Source: Lachnospiraceae bacterium
GTDB lineage: Bacteria > Bacillota > Clostridia > Lachnospirales > Lachnospiraceae
Length of the DNA stretch: 6,827 bases
Direction of reading: 5' to 3'
Assembly (NCBI GenBank): GCA_022798035.1
Contig: JAAWLS010000133.1
Coordinates: forward strand, 1 to 6,827
Shown: positions 1 through 6,294 of the stretch, piece after piece
Layout of the letters: each line of letters starts with the position of its first letter
Position numbering within the stretch: the stretch's first letter is position 1
Position numbers and translations under genes: made by a program
Notes under the pieces: model-generated
Database searches by the model: none
What the model saw: only the letters and a program-made list of their open reading frames with translations
Told to the model about the DNA's origin: nothing

Positions 1-24
1 GGCCTGCTGGAAACCAATGCATAG
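1..24 (+). CDS. ntpA: V-type ATP synthase subunit A, 3' end only (partial)
   Basis: The first seven codons of the window read GLLETNA and end at TAG (22-24). The frame is open from the window edge and stops just before the ribosome binding site of the B subunit; the stop codon overlaps that AGGAGG. In bacterial V/A-type ATPase operons the gene directly upstream of subunit B is the catalytic subunit A, so this is most likely its C-terminus. The assignment rests on gene order alone, because seven residues are too few to recognise the protein. Confidence 0.6.
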   Translation, partial: GLLETNA

Positions 25-34
25 GAGGGTGGAT

Positions 35-1408
35 ATGTCAATTGAATATTTAGGATTAAGTGAAATCAATGGCCCCCTGATTGCGTTGGAGGGGGTGAAA
101 AATGCATTTTTTGAGGAAATGGTAGAGTTTGTGGTGGAAGGCGGTAAGCGCAAAAAGGGAAAGATTGTGGCACTGGATGAGGATAAGGCGGTTATTCAGG
201 TTTTTGACACCACCGATGAAATGTCTCTGAAAAATACCCACACCAGATTAAGCGGCCATCCCATGGAAATCGGTCTGTCTTTGGAAATTTTGGGAAGAAC
301 ATTTAATGGACTAGGAGAGCCCATTGACGGCCTTGGCAAAATCAATCCGGAAGTGGTTCTGGATGTAAACGGACTGCCGCTGAATCCCTGTACCAGAGAA
401 TATCCGAGAAACTATATTCAGACAGGTGTCTCCGCCATCGACTGTCTGACCACTCTGATTCGCGGGCAGAAACTGCCGATTTTTTCCGGCAACGGACTGC
501 CTCATGACCAGCTTGCAGCCCAGATTGTGGAGCAGGCTTCTCTGGGAGACGGTTCTGATGAAGAATTTGGAATCGTATTTGCGGCTATGGGCGTCAAGTA
601 TGATGTGGCAGAATTTTTCCGGAAGAGATTTGAGGAGAGCGGTGTAAGTTCTCACGTAACCATGTTTCTGAATCTGTCTAACGACCCGGTGGCGGAGCGT
701 TTGATTACGCCGAAAGTGGCTCTGACAGCGGCAGAATATCTGGCTTTTGAAAAGGGCATGCACATTCTGGTTATATTGACAGATATGACGTCATATGCCG
801 AGGCGATGCGTGAGGTGTCAGCCTCAAAAGGAGAGATTCCAAGTAGAAAAGGATATCCGGGCTATCTCTACAGCGAGCTGGCTACTCTGTATGAGCGTGC
901 AGGAATTGTGCAGGGAAGAAATGGAAGCGTAACGCAGATTCCAATTCTCACCATGCCAAACGATGACATCACCCACCCAATCCCGGATTTGACCGGATAT
1001 ATCACAGAGGGGCAGATTGTGCTGGAGCGTTCTCTGCACCAGAAAAATATTTATCCGCCTATCAATGTACTGCCCTCCCTGTCACGTCTGATGAAAGACG
1101 GAATCGGAGAAGAGTACACCAGAGAGGACCATCAGGATGTGGCAAACCAGCTCTTCTCTTCTTATGCCCGTGTGGGAGAGGCCAGAGATTTGGCAAGCGT
1201 AATCGGAGAGGATGAGCTTTCCGATACCGATAAGAAATATCTTCAGTTTGGCGTGAGATTTGAACAAGAATTTGTAGCGCAGGGAGCCACGGAGAACCGG
1301 ACTATTGAACAGACTCTGGATATCGGGTGGGAACTGCTGCATGTTCTGCCAAAAGAAGAATTGGACAGAATCGACACCAAAATCTTGGAGAAATATTATG
1401 AGCGATAA
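35..1408 (+). CDS. ntpB: V-type ATP synthase subunit B (regulatory, non-catalytic)
   Basis: This is the B subunit of the cytoplasmic V1 head, which alternates with catalytic A subunits in an A3B3 ring. It helps form the nucleotide sites that couple ATP turnover to H+ or Na+ movement through the membrane rotor. The 457-aa length is normal for the family. Visible motifs are the degenerate P-loop region [16 protein letters not shown] (149-164), [12 protein letters not shown] (317-328) and the ATP synthase alpha/beta signature [10 protein letters not shown] (341-350), followed by RLMKDGIGE. The N-terminal beta-barrel spans about 1-75. I chose ATG 35 over the in-frame ATG at 17 because AGGAGG at 23-28 sits 6 nt upstream of 35, and the family begins at this point. 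It is followed by subunit D after 24 nt, in one operon. Ion specificity cannot be read from this subunit. Confidence 0.97.
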   Translation: MSIEYLGLSEINGPLIALEGVKNAFFEEMVEFVVEGGKRKKGKIVALDEDKAVIQVFDTTDEMSLKNTHTRLSGHPMEIGLSLEILGRTFNGLGEPIDGLGKINPEVVLDVNGLPLNPCTREYPRNYIQTGVSAIDCLTTLIRGQKLPIFSGNGLPHDQLAAQIVEQASLGDGSDEEFGIVFAAMGVKYDVAEFFRKRFEESGVSSHVTMFLNLSNDPVAERLITPKVALTAAEYLAFEKGMHILVILTDMTSYAEAMREVSASKGEIPSRKGYPGYLYSELATLYERAGIVQGRNGSVTQIPILTMPNDDITHPIPDLTGYITEGQIVLERSLHQKNIYPPINVLPSLSRLMKDGIGEEYTREDHQDVANQLFSSYARVGEARDLASVIGEDELSDTDKKYLQFGVRFEQEFVAQGATENRTIEQTLDIGWELLHVLPKEELDRIDTKILEKYYER

Positions 1409-1432
1409 GCGGTCATAAGCGGAGGTGATTAC

Positions 1433-2053
1433 ATGGACCCGAATACATTTCCCACCAAAGGCAATCTGATATTGGCGAAAAATTCTCTTGCGCTGTCAAG
1501 ACAAGGCTATGAGCTGATGGACAAAAAGCGCAATATTCTGATTCGTGAACTGATGGAGTTAATTGAACAGGCAACGGACATTCAGCGTGAAATTGACGTA
1601 ACGTTTACCAGTGCATATCAGGCTCTGCAGAAAGCGAATATTCAGATGGGAATTCATGAAGTGGAAACTTTGAGTCTGGGAGTCCCTGTGGAAAATTCTA
1701 TTGTCATCAAGCGGCGGAGTGTTATGGGAACAGAGATTCCAAAAGTGGAATATGAGAGGCAGGAATTAAAGCCGGCTTATCCCTTTTACGGGACAAAAAT
1801 GTCTCTGGATGAGGCCTGCGAAAAATTTCAGAAAGTGAAAGAACTGACCATACGTCTGGCTCAGATTGAAACCTCTGCTTACCGCCTTGCTCATAACATC
1901 AAAAAAACACAGAAAAGAGCCAATGCGCTGCAGAACATCACCATACCGAAATATGAGTCTCTCACAAAGAGCATTCAGAGTGCGTTGGAGGAAAAAGAGC
2001 GGGAAGAATTTACCAGATTAAAAGTAATCAAACGCATGAAAAACCGCGGATGA
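1433..2053 (+). CDS. ntpD: V-type ATP synthase subunit D (central stalk)
   Basis: Subunit D is the long alpha-helical hairpin of the central rotor shaft, turning inside the A3B3 head and passing torque to the membrane ring. The protein is 206 aa, usual for the family. It starts with the typical FPTKGNL segment (6-12). Long N-terminal (about 10-72) and C-terminal (about 123-200) amphipathic helices flank a short globular middle (75-120) carrying the VMGTEIP stretch. The C-terminal helix has the family-like KTQKRANALQNITIPKY (158-174) and a basic tail. The ribosome binding site GGAGGTGAT (1421-1429) matches the anti-Shine-Dalgarno sequence over nine bases, 3 nt before ATG. The A-B-D order is typical, and D appears to be the last gene of the operon. 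No G subunit or other ATPase gene follows. Confidence 0.96.
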   Translation: MDPNTFPTKGNLILAKNSLALSRQGYELMDKKRNILIRELMELIEQATDIQREIDVTFTSAYQALQKANIQMGIHEVETLSLGVPVENSIVIKRRSVMGTEIPKVEYERQELKPAYPFYGTKMSLDEACEKFQKVKELTIRLAQIETSAYRLAHNIKKTQKRANALQNITIPKYESLTKSIQSALEEKEREEFTRLKVIKRMKNRG

Positions 2054-2061
2054 GACAGGAT

Positions 2062-2114
2062 AAGACAGGCAAAGATAGATATTGAGCAAGAAAAAAGCGG
2101 CGGCCGCCTGTCTT
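2062..2114 (+). repeat. 9-bp inverted repeat with GC-rich loop after ntpD
   Basis: AAGACAGGC (2062-2070) is perfectly complementary to GCCTGTCTT (2106-2114). The 35-nt loop contains an A6 run (2091-2096) and the palindrome GGCGGCCGCC (2099-2108). A small all-GC hairpin, GCGG-CGG-CCGC, can form at 2097-2107. Downstream lies only the interrupted pyrimidine run CTTTCTCT, so as a terminator this would be weak. It may instead stabilise the 3' end of the ATPase mRNA. Its right arm overlaps the next inverted repeat by two bases. Confidence 0.5.
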
Positions 2115-2213
2115 TCTCTGCCACGCAGATGTAAGTGTTTTTTAGATTTTACATAAGGCAGAGAAAACAAAATGTGCAGCTTGAGGAGCGGCGAATCCTG
2201 CGTGGCAGGATTC
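2113..2213 (+). promoter_or_regulatory. Competing RNA stems resembling a transcription attenuator
   Basis: Three perfect pairings compete here. (a) TTTCTCTGCC (2113-2122) pairs with GGCAGAGAAA (2157-2166) over 10 bp, with an inner 6-bp stem ATGTAA (2129-2134) / TTACAT (2149-2154). (b) GAATCCTGC (2193-2201) pairs with GCAGGATTC (2205-2213) to make the terminator. (c) CTGCCACGCAG (2118-2128) pairs over 11 bp with CTGCGTGGCAG (2198-2208), which covers the loop and inner halves of both terminator arms. Pairing (c) therefore excludes both (a) and (b): (a) permits termination and (c) would prevent it. The complementarity is seen directly; the regulatory role is inferred. I recognise no known riboswitch, T-box or leader-peptide consensus. 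The RNA would have to start upstream, by read-through from ntpD or from a promoter I could not identify convincingly. Confidence 0.45.
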
Positions 2214-2218
2214 TTTTT
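2193..2218 (+). terminator. Intrinsic terminator between ntpD and the gntR gene
   Basis: A perfect 9-bp stem, GAATCCTGC / GCAGGATTC, with a 3-nt GTG loop is followed immediately by five T (2214-2218). It lies 140 bp after the ntpD stop. It is the only strong rho-independent terminator in the window and probably ends the ATPase transcript. Confidence 0.8.
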
Positions 2219-2221
2219 CTG

Positions 2222-2227
2222 TATAAT
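2222..2227 (+). promoter_or_regulatory. Probable -10 box of the gntR-icd promoter
   Basis: A perfect TATAAT lies 34 nt before the TTG start of the regulator gene, predicting a transcript start near 2234 and a short leader holding the ribosome binding site. No good -35 is present: at 16-18 nt spacing the candidate hexamers match TTGACA at two positions at best, because that space is occupied by the terminator hairpin. The promoter would then be weak or need an activator. There is no exact TGnTATAAT extension. Confidence 0.5.
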
Positions 2228-2248
2228 GAGAAGTCTATGGCTTTTGAT

Positions 2249-2256
2249 AAGGAGGT
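2249..2256 (+). promoter_or_regulatory. Ribosome binding site that fixes a TTG start
   Basis: AAGGAGGT, a near-perfect anti-Shine-Dalgarno match, lies 5 nt before TTG 2262. No in-frame ATG is nearby. The only upstream ATG (2172) would place the terminator and the -10 box inside the coding region. Confidence 0.85.
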
Positions 2257-2261
2257 CTTTC

Positions 2262-2945
2262 TTGAACAGAGACAGTCATTCACTGGGACAAAAAGTTTTT
2301 CAGACAATCCGGAAAGATATTTTGTCTGGAACATATAAAAAAGGAGAAGAGCTGAAAGAAAAGGCCATAGGGGAAAGTATGGGTGTAAGCCGGACGCCTG
2401 TGAGGGAAGCGCTGCGTCAGCTGGAATTGGAAGGACTGGTTGATATGATTCCCAACAAAGGAGCTTATGTGATAGGATTTTCCGGGCAGGATATGCAGGA
2501 CATTTATGAAATCCGTTCCGCGCTGGAAGGGTTGTGCGTCAGAAAAGCAGCGCTGGAGGCCACCGGAGGACAGATAGAAATGATGGAGGAGATTCTCTGC
2601 CTGACAGAATTTCATATGAATAAAGGCCACATGGAATATATGGTGGAGCTGGACAGCAGATTTCATGAGGTTTTGTACGAGGCAGGAGGAAGCAGGGTGC
2701 TGGAACATGCCCTGAAAGATTACCACTATTATCTGGAACAGGCCCGCAGAGCGAGTTTCAGCTGTTTTGGACGGGCGGTCCAGGCAAATCAGGAGCACCG
2801 GAATATTCTGGAGGCCATGAAAGAACAGAATGCAGAAAAAGCAGAGAGAGCTGCAAATCTGCATGTGAGCAATACAATCAAAAATATAACATCTTATGGA
2901 TGGAACAACATAGAAACAGGAGGATATGAAAATGGAAAAAATTAA
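2262..2945 (+). CDS. GntR-family transcriptional regulator, FadR/FCD subfamily
   Basis: This is a 227-aa DNA-binding regulator. The N-terminal winged helix-turn-helix (about 8-73) carries the classic run from [20 protein letters not shown] through [11 protein letters not shown] to NKGAYV. The C-terminal all-helical FCD ligand domain (about 77-210) has the four expected metal-ligand positions: D131 and H135 in the [15 protein letters not shown] segment, H179 in [11 protein letters not shown], and H201 near the end. FCD domains commonly bind a divalent metal plus a small organic acid. The ligand here is not readable, though citrate, isocitrate or 2-oxoglutarate fit the neighbour. Translation starts at TTG with a strong ribosome binding site. 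The 3' end overlaps icd by 14 nt, implying translational coupling and control of icd and the regulator's own operon (inferred). I did not find a convincing palindromic operator at its promoter. Confidence 0.93.
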   Translation: MNRDSHSLGQKVFQTIRKDILSGTYKKGEELKEKAIGESMGVSRTPVREALRQLELEGLVDMIPNKGAYVIGFSGQDMQDIYEIRSALEGLCVRKAALEATGGQIEMMEEILCLTEFHMNKGHMEYMVELDSRFHEVLYEAGGSRVLEHALKDYHYYLEQARRASFSCFGRAVQANQEHRNILEAMKEQNAEKAERAANLHVSNTIKNITSYGWNNIETGGYENGKN

Positions 2946-4140
2946 AATGACAACGCCCTTGGTAGAGATGGATGGGGATGAAATGACCCGTATTCTCTGG
3001 AAAATGATTAAGGATGAACTGCTTTGTCCCTTTGTGGATTTGAAAACAGAGTATTATGATTTGGGACTGGAGTGCCGAAATGAGACGGACGACCAGGTAA
3101 CATTTGATTCAGCCAACGCCACAAAGAAATACGGGGTGGCGGTAAAATGCGCTACCATTACGCCAAACGCGGCCAGAATGACAGAGTATGAGTTGAAGCA
3201 GATGTGGAAAAGCCCCAACGGAACCATCCGTGCAATGTTAGACGGCACCGTATTCCGCACGCCGATTACGGTGAAAGGGATTGAACCATGTGTAAAAAGT
3301 TGGAAAAAACCTATCACAATTGCCCGTCACGCTTATGGAGACGTATACAAAGCAAGTGAGATGAAAATTCCAGGCGCAGGAAAGTGCGAGCTGGTTTACA
3401 CTGCAGAGGACGGTACAGAGACAAGAGAGTTGATTCACGAATTTACAGGAGAAGGCATTGTCCAGGGACAGCACAATCTGAACGGCTCTATTGAAAGTTT
3501 TGCAAGAAGCTGTTTCAATTATGCACTGGACACGAAACAGGACCTTTGGTTTGCAACGAAAGATACTATTTCCAAGAAATATGACCATACATTCAAAGAT
3601 ATTTTCCAGGATATCTATGATAAAGAGTACGATGACAAGTTTAAAGCTGCTGGAATCGAGTATTTTTATACTTTGATTGATGATGCAGTTGCCCGCATCA
3701 TGAAGGCAGAAGGAGGATTTATCTGGGCCTGCAAGAATTATGATGGAGATGTGATGAGCGACATGGTGAGCTCAGCTTTTGGCTCTCTTGCCATGATGAC
3801 ATCTGTTCTAGTATCACCGGAAGGATATTATGAGTATGAGGCGGCTCACGGAACCGTGCAGCGTCACTATTACAAACACTTGAAGGGAGAAGAGACTTCC
3901 ACTAACTCTGTGGCCACTATTTTTGCATGGACAGGGGCATTGCGCAAGAGGGGAGAACTGGACAACCTGCCAGAATTGAGCAGTTTTGCAGACAAATTAG
4001 AGCAGGCGTGTCTGTCTACCATTGAATCTGGAAAAATGACAAAAGACCTTGCGCTGATTACTACATTGGAACATCCGATTGTTTTAAACAGCGAAGAGTT
4101 TATCAAAGTAATCCGGGAAAACCTGGAACGCGTACTATAA
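2932..4140 (+). CDS. icd: NADP-dependent isocitrate dehydrogenase, eukaryotic-type homodimer
   Basis: This enzyme catalyses oxidative decarboxylation of isocitrate to 2-oxoglutarate with reduction of NADP+, in the cytoplasm, supplying NADPH and the glutamate precursor. The 402-aa protein matches the IDH1/IDH2-like class rather than the E. coli Icd class. Key segments are [13 protein letters not shown] near the start, [28 protein letters not shown] (93-100; substrate serine S94), R132 in ARHAYGD with Y139 following, [11 protein letters not shown] (catalytic-lysine region), LIDD, and NYDGDVMSD with the metal aspartates. GTVQRHYY holds the Arg-His pair used for NADP preference, and [16 protein letters not shown] completes the cofactor site. 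I chose ATG 2932 because AGGAGG (2918-2923) is 8 nt upstream; ATG 2926 is only 2 nt from it. The start lies inside the gntR gene, and the ABC-F gene follows after 12 nt. Confidence 0.96.
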   Translation: MEKIKMTTPLVEMDGDEMTRILWKMIKDELLCPFVDLKTEYYDLGLECRNETDDQVTFDSANATKKYGVAVKCATITPNAARMTEYELKQMWKSPNGTIRAMLDGTVFRTPITVKGIEPCVKSWKKPITIARHAYGDVYKASEMKIPGAGKCELVYTAEDGTETRELIHEFTGEGIVQGQHNLNGSIESFARSCFNYALDTKQDLWFATKDTISKKYDHTFKDIFQDIYDKEYDDKFKAAGIEYFYTLIDDAVARIMKAEGGFIWACKNYDGDVMSDMVSSAFGSLAMMTSVLVSPEGYYEYEAAHGTVQRHYYKHLKGEETSTNSVATIFAWTGALRKRGELDNLPELSSFADKLEQACLSTIESGKMTKDLALITTLEHPIVLNSEEFIKVIRENLERVL

Positions 4141-4152
4141 GGAGAGAGTGAC

Positions 4153-6060
4153 ATGATTTTGGCCTGCCAGAATATCAGTAAAGCTTTTGGCACTGATGAA
4201 ATCATACGGGACGCATCATTTCATATAGAAGAAAATGAAAAAGCGGCGATTGTAGGAATTAACGGAGCAGGAAAAACAACGCTGCTGCGGATTATTATGG
4301 GAGAACTGGAGGCAGATTCCGGAGAGGTGGTTCTTGCCAAAAATACAGCCATTGGATATCTGCCTCAGAATCCGGATATGCCAGGCAACCGGACGATTTA
4401 CGAAGAAGTTCTTACAGCCAGAGAAGAGCTTATATCCATGCAGGAAACGTTGATTGACATGGAACAGAAAATGAGCAGTCTGACGGGAGCGGAATTGGAG
4501 GAACTGATAGAGAGGCATGACCGCCTGAATCTGGAATTTGAGCAGAAGGGAGGTTCTTCTTACCGAAGCGAAGTGTCCGGAGTGCTGAAAGGTCTTGGAT
4601 TTACAGAGGAAGAATTTACGAAACGTATGCAGGAGCTGTCAGGGGGACAGCGGACAAGAGTCTGCCTCGGCAAACTTCTGGTGACGAAGCCGGATGTTAT
4701 TCTTCTGGACGAGCCTACGAATCATCTGGATATCGGTTCTATTACCTGGCTGGAGACTTATCTGCTGAACTACAAAGGGGCTGTTGTGATTGTCAGCCAC
4801 GACCGTTATTTTCTGGACAGAATCGTTCACAAAGTGGTGGAATTGGACCGGTGCAAAGTGTCTGTATTTTCCGGTAATTACAGCAGCTATGCCGTGAAGC
4901 GGGCACAGGTCAGGGAGGCTATGCTGAAACAGTATTACAATCAGCAGCGTGAAATTAAACATCAGGAAGAAGTGATTGCCAAACTAAAATCCTTTAACCG
5001 GGAAAAATCCATCAGACGGGCAGAGAGCCGGGAAAAAATGCTGGACAAAATAGAACGTCTGGAGAAACCTACGGAGGAGAACACTGACATTCATCTGCAC
5101 TTAAAACCGCGGATTACCAGCGGAAATGATGTACTGGCAGTGGAACATCTGGCGAAATCTTATCCAGGCCAGGTGCTGTTTACAGATTTATCCTTTTCCA
5201 TCCGAAGAGGAGAACGGGTGGCTCTGATTGGGGATAATGGAACTGGAAAGACGACGATTTTAAAAATTATCAATGATATGGTGGAAGCGGAGGCTGGAAC
5301 TGTTAAACTGGGTACAAATGTACACATCGGCTATTACGACCAGGAACATCAGGTGCTCCATATGGATAAGACTTTGGTGGAGGAGATATCAGATGCCTAT
5401 CCTCAGATGAGCAGCACGGAAATCAGAAATGTATTGGCATCTTTTCTGTTTACCGGAGACGAGGTGTTTAAACGGATTGGAGAATTGAGCGGCGGAGAGC
5501 GGGGACGTGTGTCTTTGGCGAAATTGATGCTCTCAGAAGCAAATTTTTTGATTCTGGACGAGCCTACGAATCATCTGGATATCACCTCAAAAGAAATTCT
5601 GGAACATGCTCTAAATTATTATGAAGGAACTGTACTTTTTGTGTCCCATGACCGATACTTTATTAATAAGACGGCAACAAGGATTTTAGATTTGACAGGG
5701 GAGACCCTGGTAAACTATATTGGAAATTACGATTACTATCTGGAAAAATGCAGAGAGCTGACAGAAATCTATGCGCCTGGCAAAGAGACTTCTCAGACAA
5801 CGGCGTCTGCAGGCGGCAATAAGGCAGACTGGAAGCAGCAGAAAGAGGAGCAGGCCAGACAGAGGAAGCTGGAAAACGATAGAAAACGGACAGAAGAGGA
5901 GATTGAAGACACAGAACAGAGAATCCAGGAACTGGAGGAAGCCTTTCTGGACAGTGAAACTGCCACGAATCCAGCCAAACTTCAGGAGCTGCATCAGGAA
6001 TATGAGGAAAGTAAGAAAATATTAGAGGCTTTATATGAAAAATGGGAGGCTTTATTTTAA
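4153..6060 (+). CDS. ABC-F family ATPase (YdiF/Uup-like), ribosome-associated
   Basis: This soluble ABC-F protein of 635 aa has two ATPase domains and no membrane segment. Domain 1 has Walker A GINGAGKTT (35-43), signature LSGGQ (162-166), Walker B VILLDEP (182-188) and H-loop H216. Domain 2 has Walker A GDNGTGKTT (360-368), LSGGE (445-449), FLILDEP (465-471) and H499. Both carry the PTNHLD stretch typical of the subfamily. The charged linker (about 245-320, including KSFNREKSIRRAESREK) is the segment that in studied ABC-F proteins reaches the ribosomal tRNA sites. A Glu/Lys/Gln-rich coiled coil (about 556-635) ends the protein. The architecture resembles housekeeping YdiF-type factors acting on stalled or translating ribosomes. 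The linker does not look like those of known antibiotic-resistance ABC-F proteins, but resistance cannot be excluded. AAGGAG (4139-4144), overlapping the icd stop, is 8 nt before ATG. Confidence 0.94.
   Translation: MILACQNISKAFGTDEIIRDASFHIEENEKAAIVGINGAGKTTLLRIIMGELEADSGEVVLAKNTAIGYLPQNPDMPGNRTIYEEVLTAREELISMQETLIDMEQKMSSLTGAELEELIERHDRLNLEFEQKGGSSYRSEVSGVLKGLGFTEEEFTKRMQELSGGQRTRVCLGKLLVTKPDVILLDEPTNHLDIGSITWLETYLLNYKGAVVIVSHDRYFLDRIVHKVVELDRCKVSVFSGNYSSYAVKRAQVREAMLKQYYNQQREIKHQEEVIAKLKSFNREKSIRRAESREKMLDKIERLEKPTEENTDIHLHLKPRITSGNDVLAVEHLAKSYPGQVLFTDLSFSIRRGERVALIGDNGTGKTTILKIINDMVEAEAGTVKLGTNVHIGYYDQEHQVLHMDKTLVEEISDAYPQMSSTEIRNVLASFLFTGDEVFKRIGELSGGERGRVSLAKLMLSEANFLILDEPTNHLDITSKEILEHALNYYEGTVLFVSHDRYFINKTATRILDLTGETLVNYIGNYDYYLEKCRELTEIYAPGKETSQTTASAGGNKADWKQQKEEQARQRKLENDRKRTEEEIEDTEQRIQELEEAFLDSETATNPAKLQELHQEYEESKKILEALYEKWEALF
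4703..4734 (+). repeat. 32-nt direct repeat, copy 1 (Walker B of ABC domain 1)
   Basis: These 32 nt are identical to 5552-5583. They encode most of Walker B and the following PTNHLDI in the first ATPase domain. Bases on both sides differ between the copies. Protein conservation explains the shared residues, but the synonymous codons are also identical. Confidence 0.9.
5552..5583 (+). repeat. 32-nt direct repeat, copy 2 (Walker B of ABC domain 2)
   Basis: This is the second exact copy of 4703-4734, 849 nt downstream, at the equivalent point of the second ATPase domain. It is in the same reading frame and inside the same gene. Confidence 0.9.
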
Positions 6061-6194
6061 GAAAGCGGCGATTTTATCAGCGAGTCCTTAGGGCCTTTGG
6101 CGGCTGCACGGAATTTTCCGGAAAAAATGCCGCTTGGCAGCGCAAATCCCATGAAAGAAACGTTTGAATCAGCGTTCCTTCATACCGGCTGGAC
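6061..6194. other. Intergenic segment with short repeats, no gene seen
   Basis: No credible coding region is present. The segment looks GC-richer than the AT-rich promoter that follows. It holds an imperfect direct repeat starting ATCAGCG and continuing to TCCTT (6076-6089 and 6168-6180). It also has a 7-bp inverted repeat AAGCGGC (6063-6069) / GCCGCTT (6129-6135) that competes with GCGGC (6100-6104) for the same partner, a small palindrome CGGAATTTTCCG (6109-6120), and an imperfect hairpin between 6151-6162 and 6173-6183. None is followed by a T-run on the + strand, so I cannot call a terminator for the ABC-F transcript. It could be a dispersed intergenic repeat or a structured RNA end; neither is proven. 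Confidence 0.4.
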
Positions 6195-6214
6195 TGTGTT
6201 AAAATTTTCACACA
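6195..6214. promoter_or_regulatory. Rex operator (probable autoregulatory site)
   Basis: TGTGTTAAAATTTTCACACA is a 20-bp inverted repeat whose half-sites differ at one position. Its core TGTTAA-AATT-TTCACA fits the Rex operator pattern known from Bacillota (TTGTTAA or TTGTGAA half-sites around a central AT spacer). It ends exactly where the -35 box begins, and the downstream gene is rex itself. Bound Rex would block RNA polymerase; high NADH releases it (known for the family). Autoregulation is inferred. Confidence 0.82.
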
Positions 6215-6243
6215 TTGACATCTATTATCAGATTTATTATAAT
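6215..6243 (+). promoter_or_regulatory. Sigma-A promoter of rex, perfect consensus
   Basis: TTGACA (6215-6220), a 17-nt spacer and TATAAT (6238-6243) match the consensus at all 12 hexamer positions with optimal spacing. The predicted transcript start is near 6250, giving a leader of about 45 nt before ATG 6295. So strong a core promoter beside an operator suggests that rex output is set by repression. Confidence 0.9.
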
Positions 6244-6294
6244 AAATTGAAATATATGGCAGGAAAGGATGCGTGTGAAACAGGAGGAAGGACA

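Noticed and set aside
311..763. 150-aa minus-strand open frame inside ntpB
   Set aside because: It is fully antisense to the well-supported B subunit, has no family motifs, and is a shadow of the coding frame.
2172..2261. Upstream ATG extension of the GntR regulator by 30 codons
   Set aside because: The extension would contain the terminator stem, its T-run and the TATAAT box. It has no proper ribosome binding site, whereas TTG 2262 has AAGGAGGT at ideal spacing and the family starts near there.
2135..2338. 67-aa + strand open frame over the intergenic region and the start of the regulator gene
   Set aside because: It overlaps the regulatory structures and the 5' end of the GntR gene in another frame, and it has no recognisable protein features.
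2280..2864. 194-aa minus-strand open frame inside the GntR gene
   Set aside because: It is antisense to a clear winged-helix/FCD protein. Its Cys, His and Phe-rich composition is typical of reverse-strand shadows.
4153..6060. ABC-F gene as an antibiotic-resistance determinant
   Set aside because: The interdomain linker and overall architecture resemble housekeeping YdiF/Uup-type proteins, the gene sits in a metabolic operon, and no mobile element is near. Resistance cannot be excluded but is not supported.
6109..6127. CGGAATTTTCCG hairpin as terminator of the ABC-F transcript
   Set aside because: The stem leaves too short a loop unless reduced to 4 bp, and it is followed by an A-run, not a T-run, on the + strand.
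6256..6294. In-frame ATG 13 codons upstream of the rex start
   Set aside because: It has no ribosome binding site, would lie only a few bases after the predicted transcript start, and adds residues not seen at the N-terminus of Rex proteins. A chance extension is more likely.
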